Positions 1 to 8,500 of a stretch of 8,608 bases of DNA are shown here, piece after piece. Location of the stretch: contig DAITMV010000125.1 of assembly GCA_036834985.1 (NCBI GenBank), positions 1 through 8,608 of the forward strand, in the 5' to 3' direction. The DNA is from DAITMV01 sp036834985. GTDB lineage: Bacteria > Pseudomonadota > Gammaproteobacteria > Burkholderiales > Burkholderiaceae_B. Within the stretch, counting starts at the first letter, position 1; each line of letters opens with the position of its first letter. Position numbers and translations under genes: made by a program. The notes beneath the pieces were generated by a model. That model worked only from the letters and a program-made list of their open reading frames with translations. It had not been told where the DNA came from and made no database searches.

Positions 1-1631
1 AGCAGGTGGCCGCCGGCGGGTTTTTTAATCCGTTTGTTGATAACGATGGGGTGGTGCGCTCGGTACCTGTGCTGGCCAAGTTTAACGGCGGCTATTACCA
101 GTCGTTTGCCATGGCGGTGTATCGCAAAGCCTTAAACGATCCGCAGTTGTTGCCCATTTTTCCAGAAGGCGTGGGTAAAGAGTATGGTGCGCTGGAAGGC
201 ATCATGCTCAAGTCCAACGAAGTTGAAGTGGCGTTCCCAGTGGAACGTCAAATGATTTTGCTCTCGCAGTTCAGGGGCAAGGGCGGCCCGGCAGGTGGCG
301 GTTTTCCTTATGTATCCGCCTCTGATGTGTTGGCTGGTAAGGTCAAGCCTCAAGAGTTGGCTGGGCGTATCGTATTGGTGGGTACCACGGCACCCGGGTT
401 GATGGACTTGCGAAGCACGCCGGTCAATCCCGTGTACCCCGGGGTTGAGGTACACGCCAACGTGGTGTCTTCCATGCTGGATGGCAAGTTCAAAATACGG
501 CCCGAATATGCCGCCGGTGTACTGGTTCTGTTTCTGCTGATCGCTGGTTTGACCATGAGCATTCTCATGGCTATCTTAAATGCTACCTGGTCCCTGATTG
601 TCGCGGTTGTGATGTTGGTGTTGACCGTGGCGCTCAATGGTGTGAGCTACTACCAGCAAGATACCCTGTATCCGTTGGCCACCATATTTCTTTTGGTGCT
701 GACAATTTTTATTTTCAACATCGCGGCGGGTTATTTGTCCGAGGCCAACAGCAAGCGGGCCATGGTGAATCTGTTTGGCGAATACGTAGCGCCAGAGTTG
801 GTCACAGAAATGGCCAAGAACCCAGGAAGCTACTCCATGGAGGGTGACAGCCGTGACCTGACGGTGCTGTTCTCTGATGTACGCGGCTTTACAACCATTT
901 CTGAATCGTTGGAGCCCAACGAGCTGCGTGAGTACATCAACCAGTACCTCACCACCATGTCCGAAATCATCCGCAACAACCGCGGCACCCTGGATAAATA
1001 CATCGGTGACGCCATCATGGCCTTTTGGGGCGCTCCGATTCCCGATGCTGACCATGCAACGCATGCAGTCAATGCCGCGCGTGAGATGCAGGCAGCAGCC
1101 ATCACGCTGAATGAAAAGTTCAGGCAGCGCAATTGGCCCCACTTGGCCATCGGTATTGGTGTCAACACAGGCAATATGCGTGTGGGTGACATGGGATCGA
1201 AAATTCGCCGCGCATACACCGTGATGGGCGATGCGGTAAACCTGGCGTCGCGACTCGAAGGAATCACCAAAACCTATGGTGTCGGGTTGGTGGTGGGCCT
1301 GGGGACCAAACAGGCAGCCACCAGCTACGCCTACCGTGAGTTGGATAAAGTATGCGTCAAAGGTAAAAACGAACCCGTTCCGATTTTTGAACCCTTGGGT
1401 TTGTCCAGTGAGCTGAGCGCTGATGTGTTGGGAGAGCTGCAGCAATGGCACGATGCGCTTGGCTTGTTCAGGGCGCAGCGTTGGGATGAGGCAGACGCAT
1501 TATTCCTCAAGCTGGAGTCGTTTTCGCCTTCCACCAAACTGTACAGCCTGTATCGCGAGCGTGTTGATTATTTCAAGGCCAACCCACCGGGCCAGCAGTG
1601 GGATGGCGTCACTACATTCGATACGAAATAA
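1..1631 (+). CDS. CHASE2-domain class III adenylate cyclase, membrane-bound (5' partial)
   Basis: Makes cAMP from ATP in the cytoplasm, probably under control of a periplasmic sensor. Residues are numbered from the in-frame GTG at position 6. That codon is internal, because the frame is open to the window edge and the protein begins mid-domain. Residues 1-165 are the C-terminal part of a CHASE2 sensor, with typical DNDGVVRSVPV and PGVEVHANVV stretches. Three membrane segments follow (about 168-190, 193-212, 221-243). The cyclase domain (about 283-465) has both metal aspartates, D291 in FSDVRGF and D335 in YIGDAIMAFWGAP. It also has the adenine-specifying pair K331 and T405 (YTVMGD) and the transition-state residues N412 and R416, so it should be active and ATP-specific. 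A helical tail (about 470-541) is usual in CHASE2 cyclases. From family size, perhaps 150-200 N-terminal residues are missing. It converges on the redox operon, whose last gene encodes two cyclic-nucleotide-binding domains. Confidence 0.93.
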   Translation, partial: QVAAGGFFNPFVDNDGVVRSVPVLAKFNGGYYQSFAMAVYRKALNDPQLLPIFPEGVGKEYGALEGIMLKSNEVEVAFPVERQMILLSQFRGKGGPAGGGFPYVSASDVLAGKVKPQELAGRIVLVGTTAPGLMDLRSTPVNPVYPGVEVHANVVSSMLDGKFKIRPEYAAGVLVLFLLIAGLTMSILMAILNATWSLIVAVVMLVLTVALNGVSYYQQDTLYPLATIFLLVLTIFIFNIAAGYLSEANSKRAMVNLFGEYVAPELVTEMAKNPGSYSMEGDSRDLTVLFSDVRGFTTISESLEPNELREYINQYLTTMSEIIRNNRGTLDKYIGDAIMAFWGAPIPDADHATHAVNAAREMQAAAITLNEKFRQRNWPHLAIGIGVNTGNMRVGDMGSKIRRAYTVMGDAVNLASRLEGITKTYGVGLVVGLGTKQAATSYAYRELDKVCVKGKNEPVPIFEPLGLSSELSADVLGELQQWHDALGLFRAQRWDEADALFLKLESFSPSTKLYSLYRERVDYFKANPPGQQWDGVTTFDTK

Positions 1632-1696
1632 AGTGGTACACACAACGGGGGCGAAGTAGTTGTCGGTAACGTCCTCATGCCAAGCCCCGCTCAGTT
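1632..1696. other. Convergent intergenic gap
   Basis: Only 65 bases separate the stop codons of the cyclase and the convergent fusion gene. Two weak pairings are visible: ACAAC at 1642-1646 with GTTGT at 1659-1663 (12-base loop), and GGGGC at 1648-1652 with GCCCC at 1684-1688 (31-base loop), the latter followed by a short TTTT run at 1695-1698. Neither is a convincing intrinsic terminator, since the stems are 5 bp and the T tract is short. Transcripts from both sides may overlap here or end by Rho. Confidence 0.5.
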
Positions 1697-4189
1697 TTAA
1701 TCGAGCAACTCCTGTGACACGCCCATGTATTTCTCAGGTGAAATACGGATGGCCGCCCCGGTAGGACAGGCCCGTACGCAGGCTGCTCCGCCTTTTTGAC
1801 CCTTGCACATATCGCACTTGACGGCCTTCTTTTGTGCGTCGGGATCGTAATCGGCCTGTCGCTTACCTGGCGCAGCGCCCAGACCAAATAGCAGCCAGGA
1901 AATCAATCCACCAGCTTTTGGAGGTTTTTGAACAGCCATGCTGATCACGCCATAGGGGCAGTTGCGCTGGCAATTGCCACAGCCGATACAGGTGTCCATG
2001 ATGAACACTTCACCGTTTTCATTACGGCGGATCGCATCCGGTGGGCAGTCTTTCATGCAATGCGGATGCTCGCAGTGGCGGCATGAGGTGGGGATGTGCA
2101 CGTTCTCAAACGACGGGCCCGCAGCACGGTTCAGGCGTGATGTGCCGTTGTGGGTTTCTGCACAGGCCACTTCACAGTTATTGCATTGTACGCAGAGCGA
2201 TTCATCGATGATCAACGCATCCGTGGCTTCACCCAAGCCCTGATTGATCAGGAATTTGATCAGGTCGCTGTCTTCCCCAGCGTAGTCCTCACGTACCACG
2301 TTTTTCTGAACGCGTTTGCGGATCTGGCTGTCCAGCGCCTCTCGCCACTGCGGGTTTTTGGCCAACACGGCTTTGACGCTTTCACCATTTAATACCAAGG
2401 CTTCGGTCAGAACTGTGGCCGTCACGGTGGCCGAACGGGGGTTGTCGCTGAGCAGCGCCATTTCACCCACATAATTGCCGGCGGATACGTAAGAGAGCAC
2501 GACCTCTTTGCCGTTGATTATCTTGGAAACAGTGACCGAACCCCGACGGATCAGGTACAGGCCATCGGCTGCATCACCATCCTTGAACAGCACTTGTTTC
2601 GCGCTGAATTTGCGAACCTCCACGCCACCGGCCAACAATTCCGATACCGCGTCGTAACTGAGCGAGGGGGCCAGATAGCTGCTGATGGCACGGCGAACAA
2701 ACGCTTCGTCAATTTGCTTGCGAACATCATCGACCGAGGCAATCAGCTTGAGCATGGAGCGGCGGGGCGTCTCAATCAGCACGCAGTTTTTGCCTGCACG
2801 GATGGTGGCGGTACGGCGACGGCCCGAAATCAAACCCATTTCACCAAAATACTGGCCTTGCTTGAGCGAAATAGTAGCTGGTTGACCATCTTTGTCGCTG
2901 ATTTCTACCTCGACAGAGCCTTCAACAATGGAGTAAAAGCTGTTGGTATAGTCGTTTTTGTTAAAAACGATGCTGCCGGTGATCGGGGTGTGGATCGTCG
3001 ACTCCAGCATGAATTCGCGCAACTGCAACCGACCCATCGGTGCAAACAGCGGCACGTTGGTTTGAATGGTATCCAGAATCTCGTTGACAGTTTTACCGGT
3101 GCCGTATTTCTTAAACTTATCTTTGAGCAGCGGCTCGTCGGCCGGTTCAACTTGGTAGCCCAATATGGTATCAACCACTTCATAACCCTGGTTCATGGCT
3201 TGCTTGATCAGTGGGTAACCCCCCAGGGCACCCACGATGAACAGACCGGGTACGTTGGACTCGTAAATCTCTGACAGTGCCGGGGTCGATGTTGGATCGG
3301 GGCTGGGGAATTGAACCCCAAAGCTTTCCACCAATTTACGGGGGGGGATGGCACCCAGACGCGCAATGATCCGGTGACAGGGGATTTGTTCCTCGCCGTT
3401 CGGGCCTTCCATCACATACATCATCGGAGGCTGGCCTGGCACGTTCACTTCGTCCACCCGGATGGAATTGGCGCGACGTTTGACGATGATCGACCCGTCT
3501 TTTTCAGCCGCTGTGATCAGGTTGAAGTTACCTTCCTTGCAGCGGTTAAATTCCTCATCCCGATTGACGATGTACACCTTATTGTGACCTGCCAGCCCTA
3601 ACGCGTTCTCGATCCCGGCGTCACCGGCACCGATCACAATGATGCTTTCGTCGTTAAACTCGTCGGGGTCATTTAGGGTGTACTGAACGCGTTCGAGCGA
3701 ATCACCGGGCACACCCATTTTTCGAATGTTTCCCTGCAGGCCAATCCCCAGAATCACGGTTTTGCTGGTGTATTCGCTGCCATCCTCGCACGTGATCTTG
3801 AAGGCTTCGGAGTAGTCGCCTTTGGTGATGCCATTGACCCGCTTTCCGTACTGGATGTTGACACCCTGTTCAGCAAGCTGTTTATCCCAGGTGCCCAGAA
3901 TGGTTTCCCGACGGCCCGCGGCAAAGCTCATGCCGCTGCGCAGCGGCAATATGCCGGGCTCGGCCATCACATGTTTACCTTTTTGGTATTTGTAGATGGT
4001 GTCCGAGGCGTGTTTTTCGGCTTCCAGCAGCACGTGTTTGCAACCCTGTTCCCTGGCCCGTGACGCTGCAGAAAGGCCGGCTGGGCCTGATCCAACAATC
4101 ACGATGTCGTAATCGGCCTTGATGTGGTCATACATCGGGGTGGGTTTGGTGTCCGATGCGGCTGAGCTTTTGCTGGCGGTCGCGTTCAT
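1697..4189 (-). CDS. Fusion: TrxR-like FAD/NAD(P) oxidoreductase, two cNMP-binding domains, four-cluster [4Fe-4S] ferredoxin
   Basis: An 830-residue protein with no signal peptide, hence cytoplasmic. Residues 26-345 are a two-dinucleotide-fold flavoprotein: FAD motif VGSGPAG at 32-38, NAD(P) motif GAGDAG at 187-192, and FAD-closing segment GLFIVGALGG at 315-324. No CXXC occurs in this part, so it is not a classical thioredoxin reductase. Two cyclic-nucleotide-binding domains follow (about 380-490 and 505-615). Each has a complete phosphate-binding cassette, E450/R459 and E576/R585. Residues 660-815 hold 16 cysteines in four motifs: C666/669/672/676, C703/706/711/715, C734/737/740/744 and C792/795/804/808. 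This is the pattern of four-cluster ferredoxin subunits such as NrfC, PsrB and DmsB. A hydrophobic insert (GGLISWLLFGLGAAPG, 760-775) sits before the last motif. The inferred role is cAMP-gated electron transfer between NAD(P)H/FAD and an Fe-S chain. It is the last gene of the cytochrome operon. The domain calls are firm, but partner and direction are unknown. Confidence 0.93.
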   Translation of the reverse strand: MNATASKSSAASDTKPTPMYDHIKADYDIVIVGSGPAGLSAASRAREQGCKHVLLEAEKHASDTIYKYQKGKHVMAEPGILPLRSGMSFAAGRRETILGTWDKQLAEQGVNIQYGKRVNGITKGDYSEAFKITCEDGSEYTSKTVILGIGLQGNIRKMGVPGDSLERVQYTLNDPDEFNDESIIVIGAGDAGIENALGLAGHNKVYIVNRDEEFNRCKEGNFNLITAAEKDGSIIVKRRANSIRVDEVNVPGQPPMMYVMEGPNGEEQIPCHRIIARLGAIPPRKLVESFGVQFPSPDPTSTPALSEIYESNVPGLFIVGALGGYPLIKQAMNQGYEVVDTILGYQVEPADEPLLKDKFKKYGTGKTVNEILDTIQTNVPLFAPMGRLQLREFMLESTIHTPITGSIVFNKNDYTNSFYSIVEGSVEVEISDKDGQPATISLKQGQYFGEMGLISGRRRTATIRAGKNCVLIETPRRSMLKLIASVDDVRKQIDEAFVRRAISSYLAPSLSYDAVSELLAGGVEVRKFSAKQVLFKDGDAADGLYLIRRGSVTVSKIINGKEVVLSYVSAGNYVGEMALLSDNPRSATVTATVLTEALVLNGESVKAVLAKNPQWREALDSQIRKRVQKNVVREDYAGEDSDLIKFLINQGLGEATDALIIDESLCVQCNNCEVACAETHNGTSRLNRAAGPSFENVHIPTSCRHCEHPHCMKDCPPDAIRRNENGEVFIMDTCIGCGNCQRNCPYGVISMAVQKPPKAGGLISWLLFGLGAAPGKRQADYDPDAQKKAVKCDMCKGQKGGAACVRACPTGAAIRISPEKYMGVSQELLD

Positions 4190-4192
4190 GGC

Positions 4193-5563
4193 TTACCTCA
4201 ATGCTTGTAACTGGGCCGAGGACAATTGGCGCAGGTTCAACAATTCTTTGTGGAAGTCGGCGGGGACGTATTTTTCGTCGTTCGCCAAGAGTCGGCGCAA
4301 GGACAGCAGTCGTTTATTCACCGCGTCGGTGGATTTAAGTCCATCCCGCTTTTCCAAGGATGAGGCCACACTGGTGATGGCCATATAGGCTTGTTCGGCT
4401 CCCGCATAATCCGAGTAGCTCTCGCGGGCCGCTTGCGCCACCAAGGCATCGAAGACCCGTTGTAAGTCGAGCACGGTAAAATTGTACTGCGCAAACGCAG
4501 TGGTGATGTCGTTCAGCATCAGGGACAGCTTTTTGGCCTCAGCCAGCGGGTCTGCCCCATCGGCTTCTGGATTGCCAGCTACGGCCGCATGCAGACGGGC
4601 CACTTGGGCATCAAAGGCATCGGCCTTGCCGGGGGCCACGGCGTGCACAATTGCTCGGAGCATCAGCATGTTGCTGTCATTTAAGCGAATGCGGCCAGGG
4701 CCCACACCGGTGCGGGCAGAGTACTGGTCCTTGGACATCGGGTGGTGACAGGCGTGGCAGTCAAACAGAACGAGCTCCGGGAACAGGCCGTCCCGTCCGC
4801 GTTTAGGGTCGGTCAGGGTGTCCAGCAACTCCTGAACGGCGATCACCTGACCCAAGGCCCAAATACGCATCGGGTCGTAGCTGCCCTTGCGCTTGTTCCA
4901 GTCAGCATCGATACGCCAGTGGGCCGGTTCAATGGCGCTGAAGGTGTCAATTTCAAAGGACAGGCGCGGGTGACCCGCTCCCATGATCCGATGAGTCATC
5001 GGCCGGGATTCGGCACCAAAATGACAGGACAGACACAATTTGGCCTGTTCTACGGGCTGGTTGGTCGGATACAGTCCGTTGGCGATATTGTCCGCGTGGG
5101 AGGCGCCTGTGTGGGTTTGTACCCATTTGCCGGCAGGGCCGTGGCAGGCTTCACAACTGACGCCATCGGAGATGGCAAAGCGACCACCGCGCTGACTGGT
5201 CGGCGGGTTGTGTGCATGACAATCCAGACAGATTTTGGATTCATAGGCAGGTTGTTTCAGCGCCAGGCGCTGGGCAATTTTTTTGGATCGATCGTTGTAC
5301 AGCACACCAAACGCGCGGGCGTGTTTGTCCAGTCGCGACCAGGTGGTGTACTCGTTCTGCAGCACATTGGAACCCTCCCACGGCGTGATGGCCCCGTGGC
5401 AGGTCGACGTGGTGCAGTTAACGGTGCCGATGGATTGTCCGGGTGCCTTGTGCGGCATGGGAGGCTGCGCCAGAGCTGTCCCTGTGAACAGGCTCATTGC
5501 ACCCAAGGCAATCACGGCGGTGACCAGGGTTGTTACGCGTTGTGTAAACGTCCGTTTTGCCAT
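4193..5563 (-). CDS. Periplasmic pentaheme c-type cytochrome, cytochrome c554-like, with CX4CH first heme
   Basis: A 456-residue exported electron carrier. The N-terminus has basic residues, a hydrophobic core and ALA before Q33, giving a Sec signal peptide cleaved near 32/33. Heme c sites are CX4CH at C50-H56 and CXXCH at C112-H116, C137-H141, C177-H181 and C269-H273. The order and spacing, with WxxxxHA-like and DGVSCEACHGP segments, resemble the cytochrome c554-like multiheme family. Residues about 290-456 are heme-free, Ala/Leu-rich and predicted helical, possibly a docking domain. The start is set by AAGGGAG at 5571-5577, 7 bases before the ATG. Its ATG shares one base with the upstream stop (TAATG), and its own stop is 3 bases from the fusion gene start. 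It probably passes electrons to or from the large heptaheme-propeller protein. The electron donor and acceptor cannot be told from sequence. Confidence 0.92.
   Translation of the reverse strand: MAKRTFTQRVTTLVTAVIALGAMSLFTGTALAQPPMPHKAPGQSIGTVNCTTSTCHGAITPWEGSNVLQNEYTTWSRLDKHARAFGVLYNDRSKKIAQRLALKQPAYESKICLDCHAHNPPTSQRGGRFAISDGVSCEACHGPAGKWVQTHTGASHADNIANGLYPTNQPVEQAKLCLSCHFGAESRPMTHRIMGAGHPRLSFEIDTFSAIEPAHWRIDADWNKRKGSYDPMRIWALGQVIAVQELLDTLTDPKRGRDGLFPELVLFDCHACHHPMSKDQYSARTGVGPGRIRLNDSNMLMLRAIVHAVAPGKADAFDAQVARLHAAVAGNPEADGADPLAEAKKLSLMLNDITTAFAQYNFTVLDLQRVFDALVAQAARESYSDYAGAEQAYMAITSVASSLEKRDGLKSTDAVNKRLLSLRRLLANDEKYVPADFHKELLNLRQLSSAQLQALR
4195..4200 (-). promoter_or_regulatory. Shine-Dalgarno of the fusion gene, overlapping the upstream stop region
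   Basis: Read on the minus strand, TGAGGT lies 6 bases (from AGG) before the ATG at 4189-4187. It is built from the last codons of the pentaheme cytochrome gene and touches its TAA (4195-4193). This fixes the start at M1 rather than at M19, which has no such site. It also suggests that translation of the fusion gene depends on ribosomes finishing the cytochrome gene. Confidence 0.75.
5396..5416 (-). other. CX4CH heme c attachment site
   Basis: Codons for C50-T-T-S-T-C55-H56 of the pentaheme cytochrome give a four-residue gap between the heme cysteines instead of two. The surrounding codons read cleanly in frame. CX4CH sites are known in some multiheme cytochromes, so this is probably a real fifth heme site and not an error. 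Confidence 0.75.
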
Positions 5564-5577
5564 TATTTTGCTCCCTT
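5561..5577 (-). promoter_or_regulatory. Shine-Dalgarno plus TAATG stop-start overlap
   Basis: On the minus strand, AAGGGAG (5577-5571) is followed by CAAAATA and ATG. The TAA of the heptaheme gene (5565-5563) and the ATG of the pentaheme gene (5563-5561) share base 5563. This is a classic termination-reinitiation layout that would keep the two cytochromes in fixed proportion. Confidence 0.8.
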
Positions 5578-8500
5578 GCGCGTCGCGTTGCTTTGCGCTG
5601 CCGTTTGAGCGGGTTGTCGAGCTACAAAATTTGCCATCTCAATGTCGTCAGTAACGCTCCAGACGCTGCCATCTGGACGCAGATAAATATGTTCCATCTC
5701 TTTTCGAGTGAAGGGGCGGCTGCCGATGCGACCAAACACGGCAATTTGTCCGCCGGTTTCGTCAACGGCACGGTCACGGTCCAGGCCCTTGGACAGCGCA
5801 ATCGCAGGTGAGGCGGTTTTTCGCCAGGCAATCAGATGTGGTTTGGGCTCGGGCGAGAAACCGTAGAAACGGGGTTGGGTATCCGGTGCTGTCAGTTGTA
5901 CGACTTTCAGTCCGTTTTGGCCGTCAGCCACATAGGCGTACAGAGACGCATTGGTTGAACCCACCACCACATCGCGTGCGTCGTTCAGTTGCCCGCCGGC
6001 GGTGAACATCTGGTAGACGACAGGTGCCAGTGGCTTTTCAACGTCGATGATGGCCAGACCTTGTTTGCCTGCCGCTACGTAGGCGTAAGTGCGGGCCACA
6101 TACACGCGGTGTGCATCCTGCAGTGGAATTTTCGCACTGGTCAGAACCGGTTTATTGGGCAGGGTGACATCAATCACGCGCAAACCGGTTTTATCCGTCA
6201 CAAACAGATAACGGAACTGCAGGGCCGTGGCGCGGGGGGTGTCCATCGCGATGGTGGTGATGTGACGGGGCTTGAGCGGATCATCGAGGTCGAGGAACAC
6301 AACGCCCTTGGGCGTGGTGATGTAGGCGTAACGGCCGCCCAAGGTGATGTGGGAAGCCCCGTTGAGCAGGCCGTTCGGGTTCCAGGTCAGCGCGCGGGTC
6401 AGGAAGTTGTTGCGTGGCTCACCATCGGACAAGGTGTCGACATTGGTCAGAATCAGACCTTCCTCTGCATCCGTGATAAACGCATAGTGATAGATCGGAT
6501 GGAACGGTTGCTCCATATTGGTCACTCGCATCAAGTCGCCCTGATTACGCTCAGGCGCAATGGACTGATTGGTGGGCAAGGCCATGCAGGTGGCGTTTTT
6601 GGATGCAATGGCCGTGTCCTGACCGTTACTGGCAAACGGCGCGGTGATGATCCGCTGCGAAATACCTTTGTTGGCAATGCTGGCGACATCATAGGCCCTG
6701 AACCCTCCTTTGCCTTCAGCGACGTACATATATTCGCCCCGCAGCTGCAGGCAGCGGGCTGCATCGTCAGTGGTGTGGTCGTGAGCGTCTTGCAGTTCCC
6801 GGTTGTGGTCCTGGTGGCGTTTATACCAGTCAGGATAGGCATATCGATGCAAGTAGCTACCAATCACAGCCTGAGGCTCGTCCCACTCGGTGACGGTGAC
6901 GGCTTCGATGTGTTTTTCTTCACCAATCCACGAGTTAAAGCCTACAAAGTTCACAAAGTTGGTCCCTTGCAGCAGCAGCTGGGCCATGATCGCGTTGTTG
7001 TCATTGTTTTTCGAGACGTGGCAATCGGAACAGGTTTTTGTTTCCTCTTTACGCTCGGTGTGAGGGTAGTGCGGTGCAAACGCCTGTGAGGAGTAGCCGC
7101 TGGCAGCAATCGGCGGCTGCTGAATATAGATTTTTTCCCGGTTGATGTTGGTCGATGACAAGACCAGCGCCGAACTCGACCGTATCGGTGAAATCCTTGA
7201 CCCCTTCACTGGGCCATGAACACCGAGCTGGAACATGTCGTCACGCGCCACTTGTGGGTTGTAGGTGGCGTAGTTACGTGTCTCGCCACCTTCGTAGTGC
7301 AGACGCTCGGTTTTCCAGTTGGCCTGGATCGGTAAATGGCAACCAGCACAACTGGTGGTCCAGGACAGATGACAGGTAAAGCAGGTCATCTTGTCGTTGT
7401 CGTGCGCCAGTTCGTTGACGCCTGGGCCCCATCGGCCGTTTTGTCCATCGACCCCTGCCGACATCAACTTGGCGCGAGCCGCCTTGGCGTTGTACTTGGG
7501 GTGGTTGGGGTTGACGGTGTCTTTGACCAGCGACATTTCCCATTCTTTGTTGGGGTCGAGCGCAGCGCGCTGATACAGCTTGCCGTCACGCCATTCAAAA
7601 CGCTTACGGCCATCCTGGGTGCGCAGCAGTGACAAATCCATACCGCCGGGCCGGGCAGCTGGGCCAGAGGTAAAGAGCGTCGGGTACTTTTTAGCGGTGC
7701 CGTGGCAGTCGGCGCAGTCGATTTCAACAGCCGCTGCAACTTCGCCGTAGATATGTCCATTGCCGTGCATGTCCTGCGCAAAATGGCAATCAACGCAGTG
7801 CATGCCCAAATCGAGGTGGATTGAGCTCAAATGCACTGATTTTTTGAATTTTTCAGGATCATCGTCTTCAATGATCTTGCCTTTGGCATCGAGCAGGGCA
7901 CCCTTTCGGTTGCGCTTGAACACGGCGCGGAAGTTCCAGCCGTGGCCGTGGTAGTCGGCAAACTGCGTGTCCTTGAGTTTGGAGTTCAGGGTTGAGACTT
8001 CCTTGAGAAAGTCTGGATCGCCCCATTTACCGCGGATAGAGGCCTCCTCCGGGTTGCGGTTCAGGATTTCACGGGCCTCGGAGTCGGTGGGGTACTTTTG
8101 TTTTTCGGGCCACATATGCGGTGCGTCGGACTCGTAGTCCCACATGATGTAACCATAGAAGCTGTTCACAAACACGTTGGGCTGGTGCATGTGGCAAACC
8201 ATGCATTGCGAAGATGGAATGGCGCGTGTGAACTCGTGTTTGAGCGGGTGCCCGGACTCATCTTTGGGGATGGTGGGGTCCTTGGTCTGTGAGGTCCCGG
8301 TGTTGCCAAACTGGGCGTAAGGGCCAGCGTGTTTGGGGTCACGATCGTTCGAGTAAATGGTGTGGCACGCGGTGCAACCCGAGGACCGATAGTCGCCCGG
8401 CTGTTCGTTGGTCCCCAGAAACCAGAGGTGTGGATCGTTCAAACGGGTTTTGGTGATGTTGATCACTGGCACCGCAATCCGGCTGCCGGTGCCTGGGCCC

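Noticed and set aside
6..8. GTG as the start of the adenylate cyclase
   Set aside because: Starting here would begin inside the CHASE2 domain and remove the N-terminal membrane anchor; the frame is open to the window edge, so it is an internal valine codon.
576..1451. - strand open frame of 291 codons opposite the adenylate cyclase
   Set aside because: The + strand contains every catalytic motif of a class III cyclase; the antisense frame has no family signature.
1642..1698. Possible bidirectional terminator between the convergent genes
   Set aside because: The stems are only 5 bp with 12- and 31-base loops, and the T run is four bases; this is too weak to call.
2594..3274. + strand open frame of 226 codons opposite the cNMP-binding domains
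   Set aside because: It covers well-formed phosphate-binding cassettes encoded on the - strand; no independent support.
3155..4114. Annotation as thioredoxin reductase (trxB)
   Set aside because: The fold matches, but the catalytic CXXC is absent and the chain continues into cNMP and Fe-S domains, so the name would mislead.
4742..5608. + strand open frame of 288 codons opposite the pentaheme cytochrome
   Set aside because: It lies over a clear signal peptide and five heme motifs on the - strand; its own translation is low-complexity Gly/Val/Arg/Gln-rich and unrecognisable.
5989..7089. Long + strand open frame (366 codons) opposite the heptaheme gene
   Set aside because: It is an antisense shadow: the - strand frame here carries the LVIVD repeats and a heme motif, while the + frame shows no recognisable domain or ribosome binding site.
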